From: Erwinia sp. HDF1-3R
GTDB lineage: Bacteria > Pseudomonadota > Gammaproteobacteria > Enterobacterales > Enterobacteriaceae
NCBI RefSeq assembly: GCF_039621855.1
Contig: NZ_CP155071.1
Coordinates: forward strand, 4,092,001-4,156,000
Reading direction: 5' to 3'
Length of the DNA stretch: 64,000 nucleotides
Position 1 is the first letter of the stretch. Every line of letters starts with the position of its first letter. Positions 26,913-39,062 of this stretch are shown here, one piece after another. Made by a program: the position numbers and the translations under genes. The notes below the pieces were generated by a model. It was not told the origin of the DNA. It worked only from the letters and a program-made list of their open reading frames with translations, and searched no databases.

Positions 26913-28328
26913 TTACCCCGCCGGCTGGACCAAAAGCTGACCCGCGCTACCCCGATCGGCCATTTCCAGCGTCTGACTGTAATAGACAAAGGGGAAGTGA
27001 TCGGAAGAGTACTGAACAAACGAAACGAACAGCTCAACGCTGCCGTCCACCCAGACGGTATCCTTCCAGCCGCGATCTTCAGCCATCGGCTGTGCCCCAT
27101 TGACGTTTTTAATCAGAAACATCACGCCCTGAATATGGAACGACTGCGGCAGATCGGCATGAATGATCCAGCGTTCAAAGGTTCCCTGCTGCGCGGTGTT
27201 GTCGATCCGCGTCATATCCCAAAGCGCCCCGTTAATCCCGGCGATACTGTCGCCCAGCGTGAACTCCCGCGTGCGGCTGACGCTGCCCTCAATGACCTGG
27301 TCGGCCAGTAAGCGCATCGGCAGGTTATCGGTCATCAGCGGCAGCAGCCCGGTTGGTCGGAGCGTCAGGATCAGGGTGGAGGTGAGAATGCTCGAAGGCT
27401 CAAACAGGCCGCGCAGGCGGTCCACCAGGCCCGCAGGCATTCCAGCCGTCACGGAAACCTCATCACCCTTACTCATATCGACCAGCACCTCCCGGCGCTC
27501 GCCCGGCGCCAGCGAAAGCTGCTGCACCGCCACCGGCGCGGCAAGAAAACCCTGATCGCTGGCAATGACGTTTAGCGGACGACCATCGCTCAGCTGGAGC
27601 TGGTAGCGTCGCGAGTTTGAGGCGTTCAGCAGCCGCAGGCGAACCCATCCACGTGAGACTTCAACCCAGGGATTCTGTACGCCGTTAACCAGCAGCGTAT
27701 CCCCCACGAAGCCGCCGCTGGAAGGCGGGTCATACTGCGGCGAACCGAAGTTATCCAGACGCTTGTCCTGAATAATCAGGGGAAAATCATCGACGCCATA
27801 ATGATTTGGCAGCGGCAGTGACTTGCTCAACTCATCTTCGACCAGCCACATGCCCGCCAGCCCGTTATAAACATGCGGGGCCATACGATTGGGCGTATTG
27901 GCATGATACCAACAGGTTGCCGCCGCCTGGCGCACCGGGAGCACCGGCGCCCAGTCCACGCCGGGAGACATGAGCCGGGGCGCACCGCCCGCCAGCGCGC
28001 CGGGCAGATGCAGTCCGCTGATGGTCATCGAGACCGGTTCAGCCAGGCGGTTACTGTAGATCAGTTTGACGTCGTCACCGTTCCATACCCGTACCGTCGG
28101 GCCAAGGTAGAGACCGTTGATCCCCCACACCTGCGCCTTGCTGCCCTCGGTGAATGACCAGTGGCTGCGTTGCAGGGTCAGAAAAACAGGCTGCCCGCGA
28201 CGCGACTCAATAAGGGGCGGGACCGGTAAGGCGACTCCGGGTCCGGCCGCATAAGCGCGTACGGGCAGTGCACTGGCGCACAGGGCGACGCCCGATGCCT
28301 GAATAAACTGACGTCGACTGAAGGACAT
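26913..28328 (-). CDS. ftsP: Cell-division protein FtsP (SufI)
   Basis: A 471-residue periplasmic protein of multicopper-oxidase fold that protects or stabilises the divisome under stress. It begins with a twin-arginine signal (SRRQFIQASGVALCASALPV), cut after AYA, so it is exported folded by Tat. Three cupredoxin-like domains follow (about 50-165, 195-320, 340-471). The copper ligands of true multicopper oxidases are mostly replaced, as in E. coli FtsP; for example the C-terminal domain lacks the HCHxxxH cluster. It sits upstream of plsC in the standard order. Confidence 0.94.
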   Translation of the reverse strand: MSFSRRQFIQASGVALCASALPVRAYAAGPGVALPVPPLIESRRGQPVFLTLQRSHWSFTEGSKAQVWGINGLYLGPTVRVWNGDDVKLIYSNRLAEPVSMTISGLHLPGALAGGAPRLMSPGVDWAPVLPVRQAAATCWYHANTPNRMAPHVYNGLAGMWLVEDELSKSLPLPNHYGVDDFPLIIQDKRLDNFGSPQYDPPSSGGFVGDTLLVNGVQNPWVEVSRGWVRLRLLNASNSRRYQLQLSDGRPLNVIASDQGFLAAPVAVQQLSLAPGERREVLVDMSKGDEVSVTAGMPAGLVDRLRGLFEPSSILTSTLILTLRPTGLLPLMTDNLPMRLLADQVIEGSVSRTREFTLGDSIAGINGALWDMTRIDNTAQQGTFERWIIHADLPQSFHIQGVMFLIKNVNGAQPMAEDRGWKDTVWVDGSVELFVSFVQYSSDHFPFVYYSQTLEMADRGSAGQLLVQPAG

Positions 28329-28419
28329 ACCAACTCCGTAACCTAAAAAAACAGCCTGATGATCCGCTGCACGCCTGATTTGTCATTCTGATTGCTGTGT
28401 GGGGCCTGAAACGTAGCGA

Positions 28420-29166
28420 TTACTTTCCGCCGCGCTTATCAGCAGCCTCACGCGCCGCCACTTCCGCATTCAGCTCATCCAGCTTAGCTGACATGAGTTC
28501 GCGGCAGTGGGTCGCCAGCTTACGCGCGGAGAGTGTGGCAAGGGCCGCGGTATCCACCGGGGGCAGCATCTCAATAATGACATGTCCATTATGCAGGCGA
28601 TTCAGTTTGATCTTATCGTGCGTATTGGAGACGACGATGGGGATAATCGGCACGCCCGCCGTGATTGCCGCATGAAAAGCGCCGGTTTTAAAAGGTAGCA
28701 GGCCGCGTCCACGGCTGCGGGTCCCCTCCGGGAACATCCAGAAGGAGATACGCTTCTTTTTAAACTGGGCGATCATTTTACTGATGGTACCATGTGCCGA
28801 TGCGCGGTTTTCCCGATCAATCAGCAGATTACCCGTCAGCCAGTAGAGCTGCCCGAAAAAGGGGATCCACAGCAGGCTTTTCTTACCCACGGTTACCGTT
28901 GTCGGCTGCACCATCTTCGCCGCGGTAATCATGTCGTAATTATTCTGATGATTGGCGATGTAAATCGCATTCGGGTAATTATCTGCCCCTTCGGGCCTGC
29001 GCAGTTCAACCTTCAGCCCAAACACCGGCGACAGCCGGCCAAAAAGATGCCCAAAGGTGGCAACATGACGCGGATTACGCGGGCTAAAAAGGCAATAAAA
29101 ACAACCAAAAACACTGATCAGGATTGAATAGATAATCACGATCGCGAAACGTAAAATTGAGAGCAT
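28420..29166 (-). CDS. plsC: 1-acyl-sn-glycerol-3-phosphate acyltransferase PlsC
   Basis: Adds the second acyl chain to lysophosphatidic acid, making phosphatidic acid at the inner membrane. It has 248 residues, with an N-terminal membrane helix (FAIVIIYSILISVFGCFYCLF). The four acyltransferase motifs are seen: NHQNNYD (HX4D), the GNLLIDR region, FPEGTRSRGRG, and VPIIPIVVSN. The ATG at 29166 with GAGG five bases upstream agrees with E. coli. A GTG one codon earlier is also open. Confidence 0.95.
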   Translation of the reverse strand: MLSILRFAIVIIYSILISVFGCFYCLFSPRNPRHVATFGHLFGRLSPVFGLKVELRRPEGADNYPNAIYIANHQNNYDMITAAKMVQPTTVTVGKKSLLWIPFFGQLYWLTGNLLIDRENRASAHGTISKMIAQFKKKRISFWMFPEGTRSRGRGLLPFKTGAFHAAITAGVPIIPIVVSNTHDKIKLNRLHNGHVIIEMLPPVDTAALATLSARKLATHCRELMSAKLDELNAEVAAREAADKRGGK

Positions 29167-29253
29167 CACATCCTCGTTATTGCTTCCAGATCCTCCCCGG
29201 TCAATCCGCTACCGCAAACGCGCCAGCGGACCGACATACAGGGAATCTCAACG

Positions 29254-29272
29254 CTTTACCCAGCGGGTAAAG
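29254..29272. other. Short perfect hairpin between parC and plsC
   Basis: CTTTACCC and GGGTAAAG flank an AGC loop in the 177-bp space between parC and plsC. There is no adjacent T run, so it may be an operator or a weak processing signal rather than a terminator. Confidence 0.35.
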
Positions 29273-29343
29273 TATATCCTTAATTAATGAAATACGCCGC
29301 CTTTCACCGGGTTAGCCGCGTAAGAAAGGCTTATCATTGCGTA

Positions 29344-31623
29344 TTATTCCTCGCTATCGGGGGCCTCTGCACCCGCTCTTTCCGGCGCGTCAACTTCTAT
29401 GCGCTCAACGTTCTGCAATCCTCGCGGCAGCAGCGTCCCTCGACGCCCCCGCTCCGCGCGGAACTTCTCCAGCTCCTCGGGTCGCACTTTGAGCTTACGT
29501 TTTCCGGCATGCAGCGTGATGGACGCCTGCGCGGGGAGCAGCAGTAGCCATTTCAGCGTATCTTCACCGGCGGCGGCCTGCGCTGAGGGAATAGAGATGA
29601 TTTTATTGCCTTTGCCTTTCGCCAGCTGCGGCAGCTCGGCCACCGGGAACAGCAGCATTCTGCCCGCAGCGGTGATAGCAAGCAGTCTGTCGTCGTCGTG
29701 GTGGATAGCCATCGGCGTCATCACTTTGGCATTTTTCGGCAGGCTGAGCAGCGCTTTACCGGCACGATTGCGTGAGAGCAGATCGCTAAAGGTACAGACG
29801 AAGCCGTATCCGGCATCCGACGCCATGAGCAGCCTCTGCTCATCCGCCTCCATCAGCACCTGCTCCATCACGGCACCCGGCGGCGGCGTCAGCTTGCCGG
29901 TAAGGGGTTCACCCTGCCCGCGCGCAGAAGGCAACGTCGTCGGCTCCAGGGCATAGCTGCGCCCGGTCGAGTCAATAAACACGACCGGCTGATTGCTTTT
30001 GCCCCTGGCTGCGGCGCGGTAGCTGTCTCCCGCTTTATAACTCAGCCCGGAGGGATCGATATCGTGCCCTTTGGCACTGCGTACCCAGCCCATCTGCGAC
30101 AGCACAATGGTGACCGGTTCTGATGGCACCAGCTCGTTTTCGCTGATCGCCTTTGCTTCGCCCCGCTCGCACAGCGGTGAACGACGATCGTCACCGTAGG
30201 CATCGCTGTCGGCCTGAAGCTCTTTTTTCAGCAGCGAATTCATTTTGCGCTCCGAGGCGAGAATAGCCTGGAGACGGTCGCGCTCTTTCGCCAGCTCATC
30301 CTGCTCACCGCGGATTTTCATCTCTTCCAGTTTGGCAAGATGGCGTAATTTCAGCTCAAGGATCGCTTCGGCCTGAGTTTCACTGATCTCGAAGCGCGAC
30401 ATCAGCACCTGTTTCGGCTCGTCTTCGCTGCGAATGATGTGGATCACTTCGTCAATATTAAGGAAGGCAACCAGCAGCCCCTCAAGAATATGCAGGCGCC
30501 TGAGCACTTTTTCCAGGCGATGGCTGAGGCGGCGACGCACGGTTTCACGACGATAAACCAGCCATTCGCTGATGATTTCCAGCAGGTTTTTCACCGACGG
30601 GCGGTTATCCAGCCCGATCATATTCATATTGATGCGGTAGCTTTTTTCCAGGTCGGTGGTGGCAAACAGGTGGTTCATCACCTGCTCCATATCCACGCGA
30701 TTCGAACGCGGCACAATCACCAGCCGCGTTGGGTTCTCATGGTTGGACTCGTCGCGCAGATCTTCCACCATCGGCAGCTTTTTATTGCGCATCTGGGCAG
30801 CGATCTGCTCCAGCACGCGCGCGCCGGAAACCTGATGCGGCAGCGCGGTGATCACCACGTCGCCCTCTTCTCGCTTCCAGACCGCGCGCATACGCACCGA
30901 ACCGCGCCCGGTCTGATAAATTTTACGGATTTCGTTACGCGGCGTGATGATCTCCGCCTCGGTCGGGTAGTCCGGCCCCTGCACGATCTCCAGCAGATCT
31001 TCGATTGTCGCTTTGGGCGAGTCGATCAGCGTGATGGCGGCCTGCGCCACTTCACGCAGGTTATGCGGCGGTATATCGGTCGCCATACCGACCGCAATGC
31101 CAGTCGTGCCGTTCAGCAAAATGTTCGGCAGCCGCGCGGGCAGGATGGACGGTTCCTGCAGCGTCCCGTCGAAGTTGGGCACGTAATCCACCGTCCCCTG
31201 GCCCAGCTCGCCCAGCAGCAGCTCGGCATATTTAGACAGGCGGGATTCGGTATAACGCATGGCGGCAAAGGATTTAGGGTCGTCCGGCGCCCCCCAGTTA
31301 CCCTGGCCGTCTACCAGTGGATAGCGATAGGAGAAGGGCTGCGCCATCAGCACCATCGCTTCATAACAGGCGCTGTCGCCGTGCGGATGGTATTTACCCA
31401 GCACGTCACCCACGGTACGGGCCGATTTCTTAAATTTGGCGCTGTTATTCAGCCCCAGCTCGGACATGGCATAGATGATGCGCCGCTGAACGGGTTTAAG
31501 ACCATCGCCAATATAGGGAAGCGCCCTGTCCATGATGACGTACATGGAGTAGTTCAGGTACGCATTTTCCGTAAATTTATGCAGGGCAAGACGCTCTGCA
31601 CCATCCTGCGTCAGGTCACTCAT
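29344..31623 (-). CDS. parC: DNA topoisomerase IV subunit A, ParC
   Basis: A 759-residue subunit that cuts and rejoins DNA to unlink daughter chromosomes. The catalytic tyrosine is Y124 in [11 protein letters not shown]. The quinolone-resistance region reads [12 protein letters not shown]: the serine and glutamate (S84 and E88, equal to E. coli S80 and E84) are unchanged, so no classical quinolone resistance is seen here. The C-terminal beta-pinwheel domain contains [16 protein letters not shown]. The C-terminus ends with an acidic tail (EAPDSEE). parE lies about 3 kb upstream on the same strand. Confidence 0.97.
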   Translation of the reverse strand: MSDLTQDGAERLALHKFTENAYLNYSMYVIMDRALPYIGDGLKPVQRRIIYAMSELGLNNSAKFKKSARTVGDVLGKYHPHGDSACYEAMVLMAQPFSYRYPLVDGQGNWGAPDDPKSFAAMRYTESRLSKYAELLLGELGQGTVDYVPNFDGTLQEPSILPARLPNILLNGTTGIAVGMATDIPPHNLREVAQAAITLIDSPKATIEDLLEIVQGPDYPTEAEIITPRNEIRKIYQTGRGSVRMRAVWKREEGDVVITALPHQVSGARVLEQIAAQMRNKKLPMVEDLRDESNHENPTRLVIVPRSNRVDMEQVMNHLFATTDLEKSYRINMNMIGLDNRPSVKNLLEIISEWLVYRRETVRRRLSHRLEKVLRRLHILEGLLVAFLNIDEVIHIIRSEDEPKQVLMSRFEISETQAEAILELKLRHLAKLEEMKIRGEQDELAKERDRLQAILASERKMNSLLKKELQADSDAYGDDRRSPLCERGEAKAISENELVPSEPVTIVLSQMGWVRSAKGHDIDPSGLSYKAGDSYRAAARGKSNQPVVFIDSTGRSYALEPTTLPSARGQGEPLTGKLTPPPGAVMEQVLMEADEQRLLMASDAGYGFVCTFSDLLSRNRAGKALLSLPKNAKVMTPMAIHHDDDRLLAITAAGRMLLFPVAELPQLAKGKGNKIISIPSAQAAAGEDTLKWLLLLPAQASITLHAGKRKLKVRPEELEKFRAERGRRGTLLPRGLQNVERIEVDAPERAGAEAPDSEE

Positions 31624-31774
31624 TGCTGTTTTTTCCTCTCATCGCGGCACGCGCGGCGCGTCACATTGGGGTCGTTTGGCGAGGATAGTACCTTATCCGG
31701 GCTGGTGCTGTCACAGGTAACCGTGCGCAGACGGCGAATCACGCGGGCAGGTGGATCCTGCCCGCGCTGCGAGT

Positions 31775-32542
31775 TTATTTTGCCGCCGCCAGCCACTGCC
31801 CGACCACCTGCTGATACTCGCCGGAGGCCTTACTCAGATGCAGCCACTGGTCGATATAGAGCTTCCAGCTCATGTCGTCACGGGGGATCATCCACGCCTT
31901 CTCGCCATACTCCAGCGGCTTTGATGGGTTAACGGCACAGAGCTGTGGGTAGCGCTTCTGCTGATAGAGCGCTTCCGAGGCGTCAGTTATCATCACGTCA
32001 GCCTTTTTATCCACCAGCTGCTGGAAAATGGTCACGTTGTCATGAAACAGGGTGAGGTTGGCCTGCGGCAGGTAGCGATGCACAAAGGCCTCATTGGTGC
32101 CGCCTGCCGGCTCAATCAGGCGAACCCCGGGCTTATTGAGCTGCGCAATCGACCGGTAGCGGGTCTTATCGGCGCAGCGCACCAGGGGGATTTTGCCGTC
32201 CGTATCCAGCGGCGCGGCGAACCAGGCGGTCTGCTGGCGCTTAAGTGTGACGGAGACGCCGCCCACGGCGATATCACACTGCTTGCCCAGAAAGTCCTGC
32301 GTCAGCATTTTCCAGCTGGTCGGCACCCATTTGACCTGGGCACCCAGGCTCTGCGCCAGCGATTCGACCAGGCTGACATCAATCCCCTCATACTGACCGT
32401 CAGCGCGCAGGTAGCTGTAGGGCTTATAGTCGCCGGTGGTACAAACCGTCAGGGTTTTACTCTGGCTTACGCGGTCAAGGTGTGACTGCGCGCAGGCGCT
32501 GCCCGATATCAGCAGTAGTGCGACGATGCCTGTTTTTATCAT
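31775..32542 (-). CDS. pheC: Periplasmic cyclohexadienyl (arogenate/prephenate) dehydratase, PheC-like
   Basis: A 255-residue exported protein of solute-binding-protein fold. A signal peptide (MIKTGIVALLLISGSACA) leads into a family 3 binding domain. The sequence follows Pseudomonas PheC closely rather than generic amino-acid binding proteins: TLTVCTTGDYKPYSY, PTSWKMLTQDF, the PAGGTNEAFVHRYLP loop, HDNVTIFQQLVDKKADVMITDASEA and LCAVNPSKP. No transporter ATPase or permease is adjacent, which also favours an enzyme converting prephenate/arogenate to phenylpyruvate/phenylalanine in the periplasm. An orphan binding protein remains possible. Confidence 0.78.
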   Translation of the reverse strand: MIKTGIVALLLISGSACAQSHLDRVSQSKTLTVCTTGDYKPYSYLRADGQYEGIDVSLVESLAQSLGAQVKWVPTSWKMLTQDFLGKQCDIAVGGVSVTLKRQQTAWFAAPLDTDGKIPLVRCADKTRYRSIAQLNKPGVRLIEPAGGTNEAFVHRYLPQANLTLFHDNVTIFQQLVDKKADVMITDASEALYQQKRYPQLCAVNPSKPLEYGEKAWMIPRDDMSWKLYIDQWLHLSKASGEYQQVVGQWLAAAK

Positions 32543-32680
32543 TATTTTCTTCTCGTTATCAAAGGGCCAACACGCCCGGATTATTGCTTAATGCGCAACA
32601 GTGTTGTGATCGGATGCACGTTTCTCTGGCAAATTTTTCTACGTAGACTGGCCGCAAAATCAAGAACTGGAGAGAGAAGC

Positions 32681-33262
32681 ATGAGCAAAATCCTGATCGT
32701 CGATGCCGGCAAGGCCTTCGCCCATTCCAAAGGCGAGCTTAACCATACGCTGACCGACTGCGCCACCGCCTTTTTGCGTGATGCAGGCCATGAGGTCAGC
32801 GTCACCGTCGTTGACGAAGGTTATGTGCTGGCCGACGAAGTCCAAAAGTATGTGCAGAACGACGTGGTAATATACCAGATGCCGGGCTGGTGGATGGGCG
32901 AACCCTGGATCCTGAAAAAATATATTGATGAAGTCTTTACCGAAGGCCACGGCGCCCTCTATGCCAGCGATGGACGCACCCGCGCCGACGCAGCAAAAAA
33001 GTATGGCTCTGGTGGCCTGCTTCAGGGTAAAAAATATATGCTGTCACTGACGTGGAATGCGCCACTGGACGCCTTTACCGATCCGCAGCAGTTCTTTGAA
33101 GGCGTAGGCGTGGATGGCGTTTATCTGCATTTCCACAAGGCCAATCAGTTCCTGGGCATGGAAGGGTTGCCGACGTTTATTTGTAATGACGTGATCAAGC
33201 AGCCGATGATTGCCGAAGACCTCGCACGCTATCGGGCGCACCTGGGCGGAATTTTCGCTTAA
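32681..33262 (+). CDS. mdaB: NADPH:quinone reductase MdaB
   Basis: A 193-residue FAD-dependent flavodoxin-fold enzyme that makes two-electron reductions of quinones and protects against redox cycling. The start at 32681 (MSKILIVDAGKAF) has GGAGAGA upstream and gives the E. coli length. Motifs include IYQMPGWWMGEPWILKKYIDEVF and LSLTWNAPLDAF, with YLHFHKANQFLGM near the end. It is followed 33 bases later by ygiN, with which it cooperates in a quinone redox cycle in E. coli. It is divergent from the pheC-like gene. Confidence 0.95.
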   Translation: MSKILIVDAGKAFAHSKGELNHTLTDCATAFLRDAGHEVSVTVVDEGYVLADEVQKYVQNDVVIYQMPGWWMGEPWILKKYIDEVFTEGHGALYASDGRTRADAAKKYGSGGLLQGKKYMLSLTWNAPLDAFTDPQQFFEGVGVDGVYLHFHKANQFLGMEGLPTFICNDVIKQPMIAEDLARYRAHLGGIFA

Positions 33263-33295
33263 CTGATTCAATACTTATGCTGTTAAGGAACCACT

Positions 33296-33613
33296 ATGCT
33301 GACCGTAATTGCTGAAATTTGCGTAAAGCCCGGACGCCGGGCCGCCGTTTTACAGGCCATTGAGACACTTACGCCCACAGTGTTGCAGGAAGCGGGATGC
33401 GGCGGCTATCAGGCGCTGACCGACCATAGCGCACAGGTTCCGTGGAAGCAGCACTCGCCGGACTCGATCTTTATGCTTGAGCAGTGGGATTCCCTGCGCC
33501 ATCTGGAGGGACATCAGCAGGCGGAGCACATGGAGCAGCACCGTACCCGCATCCGGGATGACGTACTTAACGTTAAAATTTACGTGCTGGAGCCGGCGAA
33601 ACAGACGCCGTAA
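33296..33613 (+). CDS. ygiN: Quinol monooxygenase YgiN
   Basis: A 105-residue ABM-fold dimeric enzyme proposed to reoxidise menadiol to menadione, counterpart of MdaB. It opens MLTVIAEICVKPGRRAAVLQAI and has the ABM core IFMLEQWDSLRHLEGHQQAEHM. TAAGGA lies upstream of the ATG. It forms a two-gene operon with mdaB and converges on the LysR-type gene. Confidence 0.93.
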   Translation: MLTVIAEICVKPGRRAAVLQAIETLTPTVLQEAGCGGYQALTDHSAQVPWKQHSPDSIFMLEQWDSLRHLEGHQQAEHMEQHRTRIRDDVLNVKIYVLEPAKQTP

Positions 33614-33642
33614 TCGTCAGGGAATGGACGCGCGCTTTCGTT

Positions 33643-34542
33643 TTATAACAATCCCCGCTGCGTGATGCATTCGCTGAGAAAGTCGAGAAAACAGCGAATT
33701 CGCAGCGACAGGGTGACGTTGCGATAGTAAACCGCGTGGATCGGATGATGCATATCCCGGGTGACGTCGGCCAGCACCGGCACCAGTCGCCCGGTTGCGC
33801 AATCTTCGCGACTCATAAAATCGGAGAGGCGCACAATCCCCTGCCCGTACACCGCCAGCTGCCGCAGCGTTTCGCCGCTGGAGGCGGAGACGGAAGGCGC
33901 AATCGGCAGAAACTCCCCTTCGCGCTGCCAGACCGGCCACAGATTATGCTGCTCAAGCTGGCTAAACCCCAGCAGGCGATGATTTGCCAGATCCGCCACG
34001 CTGGCAGGCGTACCGTACTTGGCCAGGTATTCCGGACTGGCCATCAGCCGCAGCTTGCTGTAGCCCAGCGATCGGGCATGAATGGTGGAATCCCGCAGTT
34101 CACCAATGCGAATGGCAATATCCGTCTGCTGTTCCAGCAGGTCAATTACCACGTCGTCGGTATTCAGCTCCAGCTGGATCAGGGGATAACGCGCGGTAAA
34201 TTCATTCAACAGCGGCACGATGACATGCAGCATAAACGGCGTGGCAGCATTGATCCGCAGGCGGCCAGAAGGGATTTCCCGCCGCTGGGCGATCTGCTCC
34301 TCCGCGCTTTCTACCGCGCGCAGTATTTCCCGCGCGTGTGCAAGAAAGAGCTGGCCCTCTTCGGTCAGCGCAATGCGACGGGTGGTGCGGTGTAGCAGCG
34401 TGGTTTGCAGCTTTTTTTCCAGCCTGCTCAGCGCGCGGCTGATGCCGGAAGTGGTCTGGGAGAGCTGCTCAGCAGCGGCGGTAATTGAGCCGGTGTCGAC
34501 CACTACCACCCAGGCACGTAGCTCATCAAGGGTGATTTTCAC
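33643..34542 (-). CDS. LysR-family regulator, YafC/DhcR-like
   Basis: A 299-residue transcription factor with an N-terminal winged helix (residues 1-62, TGSITAAAEQLSQTTSGISRALSRLEKKL) and a LysR effector domain (about 90-295) containing GRLRINAATPFMLHVIVPLL, DIAIRIGELRDSTIHARSLG and SSGETLRQLAVYGQGIVRLSDFM. It is closest in my recollection to E. coli YafC-type regulators. It lies 53 bases after parE and converges on ygiN; the nearby mdaB-ygiN pair is a possible but unproven target. Confidence 0.85.
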   Translation of the reverse strand: MKITLDELRAWVVVVDTGSITAAAEQLSQTTSGISRALSRLEKKLQTTLLHRTTRRIALTEEGQLFLAHAREILRAVESAEEQIAQRREIPSGRLRINAATPFMLHVIVPLLNEFTARYPLIQLELNTDDVVIDLLEQQTDIAIRIGELRDSTIHARSLGYSKLRLMASPEYLAKYGTPASVADLANHRLLGFSQLEQHNLWPVWQREGEFLPIAPSVSASSGETLRQLAVYGQGIVRLSDFMSREDCATGRLVPVLADVTRDMHHPIHAVYYRNVTLSLRIRCFLDFLSECITQRGLL

Positions 34543-34595
34543 GCAATGCGCATCCTGAACGGTCAGGGCGGCCGACGGGCCGCCCTGATAAGGTC

Positions 34596-36539
<1,944 letters not shown>

Positions 36540-36544
36540 TCACT

Positions 36545-37126
36545 TCAGGCGGAAGATAAGCCCAGGAAGTCGAGAATCGGGGAGAAATGGCGTTCGAATC
36601 CGATAAAAGCGTGATTTCCGCCCTCTTCCACCGTCTGGCGGCAGGGGCTGTAATAGTCCAGAGCCTGGCGGTAATCGAGCACTTCATCACCCGTTTGCTG
36701 GATAAGCCAGAGCAGATCCGGCGACGTTAACGGGTCAATCTGCATCGCTTTCAGATCGTAAATATGGCGAGACTCTAACACATATTGCTGGCCGGTGTAT
36801 GGGTTCTCGTTGTCGCCAAGATAATCCGTCAGCAGCTCAAATGGCCGCACGGCGGGATTGACCACCACGGCCGGTAAGCCAAATCGCTGGGAAAGCCAGG
36901 TGGCGTAATACCCGCCCAGCGACGAGCCGACAATGCCCAGCGGCTCACCCGACAGAGCGAGCACCTGCTCCTCTAGCAGTGCGCCTGCGTCAGCCGGGAA
37001 AGCAGGCAGCTGCGGAACCAGAAAGCGAATCGCGGGATGCTGCGCCCGTAGCCACTGGCCGAACAGCGTCGCCTTGGCCGAGGCAGGTGAGCTGTTAAAA
37101 CCGTGAAGATAGAGCAGCGTGGCCAT
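36545..37126 (-). CDS. yqiA: Esterase YqiA
   Basis: A 193-residue alpha/beta-hydrolase with acyl-CoA thioesterase and esterase activity in E. coli. It begins [16 protein letters not shown] with the oxyanion-type HG motif. The nucleophile elbow is [12 protein letters not shown], an aspartate lies in [12 protein letters not shown], and the catalytic histidine is in [12 protein letters not shown]. It starts three bases after cpdA, so the two are translated from one mRNA. Confidence 0.93.
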   Translation of the reverse strand: MATLLYLHGFNSSPASAKATLFGQWLRAQHPAIRFLVPQLPAFPADAGALLEEQVLALSGEPLGIVGSSLGGYYATWLSQRFGLPAVVVNPAVRPFELLTDYLGDNENPYTGQQYVLESRHIYDLKAMQIDPLTSPDLLWLIQQTGDEVLDYRQALDYYSPCRQTVEEGGNHAFIGFERHFSPILDFLGLSSA

Positions 37127-37129
37127 CAG

Positions 37130-37957
37130 TCAGTACCCTTCAGAATCGAGATTCGGGATGAATGTCCGGGTTTGCAGCCGCTCAGTCACGGTTTCAACCC
37201 GCCCGTCCGCAAAGAGATCCAGCCAGCGCCAGCCCGGTGCCTCGGAATCAATGGTAAAGCTGGTGCAGTGCGGTTTGAACTGTACGCAGGTTGAGGGCGT
37301 GGCCAGCAGACGCCGACCATTCCAGTCGAGATCGAGTTCCTGATGGATATGGCCACAGATCAACGTCTTCGCCAGCGGATAGCGCTGGAGTATGGCATCA
37401 AGCATATGCGCATTGCGCAGGCTGTGCTGATCGAGCCAGCTACAGCCTGAGGGCTGCGGATGATGGTGCAGCAGGATCAGGTGATGGCGCTGAGGATACG
37501 CCGCCAGCGCATTTTCCAACCACTCCAGCTGATACTCGCTGAGTTCACCGTGCGGCACGCCATAAACCTGACTGTCCAGCAGCAGCAGCTGCCAGCTATC
37601 GCCGATCAGCACCTGCTTTTCATCGGCGATTTGCGCACTGGCAAAGGTGCTGAACATAGCGGGTTGGAAATCATGATTGCCCGGCAGCCAGACGCAGGGC
37701 GCTGGCAGACGCGCGATGCCCTCAGCAAAATGCTGATAGGCTTCAACCGTATGATCCTGCGCCAGATCGCCCGTTGCGACGATCAAATCGTATTGACGCG
37801 CACCTGCCAGAATGGCTTCCAGTACGGCGTCAAAGCTGGCCCAGGTGTTCACACCCAGCAGCGTTTCGTTTTTACCGGCAAACAGGTGGGTGTCCGTTAT
37901 CTGCAATATCCTTGCCTCTGCCCCACTCGTTACAGGAAGTTTTAACAGGCTATCCAA
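37130..37957 (-). CDS. cpdA: 3',5'-cyclic-AMP phosphodiesterase CpdA
   Basis: A 275-residue metallophosphoesterase that hydrolyses cAMP to AMP and so lowers CRP signalling. The five metallophosphoesterase motifs are visible: ITDTHLF, ATGDLAQD, PGNHDFQ, LLHHHPQPSGC and CGHIHQELDLDWNGRR. The length equals that of E. coli CpdA. It lies in the nudF-parE operon between yqiB (47-bp gap) and yqiA (3-bp gap). Confidence 0.95.
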   Translation of the reverse strand: MDSLLKLPVTSGAEARILQITDTHLFAGKNETLLGVNTWASFDAVLEAILAGARQYDLIVATGDLAQDHTVEAYQHFAEGIARLPAPCVWLPGNHDFQPAMFSTFASAQIADEKQVLIGDSWQLLLLDSQVYGVPHGELSEYQLEWLENALAAYPQRHHLILLHHHPQPSGCSWLDQHSLRNAHMLDAILQRYPLAKTLICGHIHQELDLDWNGRRLLATPSTCVQFKPHCTSFTIDSEAPGWRWLDLFADGRVETVTERLQTRTFIPNLDSEGY

Positions 37958-38004
37958 TCAAAGTCCTTAGGGTTAACGCCATCTCCGCTTGCCTTGTCAG
38001 CGAC

Positions 38005-38430
38005 TCAACAAACCGGTACGGCCATCGCGCCATGCGCTAAACAGTAGCGCAACCAGTCCGCCAGGAACTGGTTTATTTGATGCTTTTCATCACGCTGATG
38101 GAGCTTTTTATTAGGATAATCATAGCGCGCTTTAAAGCGAAAGATCTGCTGGGTTGAACACACTTCCGCTACCATAGCGTCGTGGTAAAGGCGAACGGAC
38201 AGCGCAGGCAGGCTCCAGTAACTCACCGCCGGGAAGGTTTGTTTAATCTCTACCAGCGTGGTGTAGCGCGTCGACTCCTGAATCGTTACCGAGTAACGGG
38301 CGTCGTTAACCTGATAGGTCACTGATTCACCCGCCTGGTCGTTTTTCGGCAGCAGGCGACGCAGCTGAGCGAAATTAGTTTCGCAGATCCGCATCATTTC
38401 AGGGAAATCAGGTGTGTAGCGCTTAATCAT
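38005..38430 (-). CDS. yqiB: DUF1249 family protein YqiB
   Basis: A 141-residue conserved cytoplasmic protein of unknown function, near-identical in its C-terminal half to E. coli YqiB ([20 protein letters not shown], then [20 protein letters not shown]). The start at 38430 ([17 protein letters not shown]) overlaps the nudF stop as ATGA, showing coupling. The longer open frame to 38478 lies inside nudF and is not used. Confidence 0.94.
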   Translation of the reverse strand: MIKRYTPDFPEMMRICETNFAQLRRLLPKNDQAGESVTYQVNDARYSVTIQESTRYTTLVEIKQTFPAVSYWSLPALSVRLYHDAMVAEVCSTQQIFRFKARYDYPNKKLHQRDEKHQINQFLADWLRYCLAHGAMAVPVC

Positions 38431-39062
38431 TCGGGTTTCCACTCTTCTCTTAGCGTTTTGTGGTGCAGTTCCAGCCATTGCAGGGCGATGACCGAGGCCG
38501 CGTTATCTATTTTACCCTCCTCTACCCAGCGGTACGCCTGACTGCGGCTGACCACATGGACAAGAATATCCTCATTCTCTTCCTCCAGACCGTGGTTTCC
38601 CTGAGCCACGCTGGCATCCACTTCACCTACCAAAATCGCCAGCCTTTCGCTGGTGCCGCCCGGGCTGGCCAGATAACTGAGTACCGGCCTGACCCGCCCC
38701 GGCGTTAATCCGGCTTCTTCCTGCGCCTCACGGCGCACAACATCTTCCGGCGTCTCGCCGGGTTCTATGATACCGGCGACTAATTCTAACAGCCAGGGTG
38801 TAGAACTGCTTTCCCAGACGGGAATGCGTATCTGTTCAATCAGGACCACTTCATCCCTTACCGGGTCATAGGGTAGCAGTACCGCTGCATGCCCGCGTTC
38901 AAAGACCTCTCTTTTTACCTCGCCACTCATCTCACCGTTGAACATACGGTGGCGAAAACGGTAGCGCGTCAGCGAAAAAAAACCACTGTAGAGTGTCTCA
39001 CGTGCAATAATTTCTACATCGTTTTTGGTGAAAGTCACTGGGTATTTTTTGTCGTTTTCCAT
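38427..39062 (-). CDS. nudF: ADP-ribose pyrophosphatase NudF
   Basis: A 211-residue Nudix hydrolase that splits ADP-ribose into AMP and ribose 5-phosphate. The Nudix box is [23 protein letters not shown], fitting GX5EX7REUXEEXGU exactly; the ADP-ribose-specific proline lies about 16 residues downstream in [10 protein letters not shown]. It is the first gene of the operon that runs to parE and is divergent from tolC, as in E. coli. Confidence 0.96.
   Translation of the reverse strand: MENDKKYPVTFTKNDVEIIARETLYSGFFSLTRYRFRHRMFNGEMSGEVKREVFERGHAAVLLPYDPVRDEVVLIEQIRIPVWESSSTPWLLELVAGIIEPGETPEDVVRREAQEEAGLTPGRVRPVLSYLASPGGTSERLAILVGEVDASVAQGNHGLEEENEDILVHVVSRSQAYRWVEEGKIDNAASVIALQWLELHHKTLREEWKPE

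Noticed and set aside
30439-31932. 497-codon open frame on the plus strand
   Set aside because: It lies wholly opposite parC and the end of the pheC-like gene, has no family features and is an antisense shadow of GC-rich coding DNA.
31775-32542. Ordinary amino-acid ABC transporter binding protein
   Set aside because: Specific similarity to PheC segments and no transporter genes nearby make the dehydratase call more likely.
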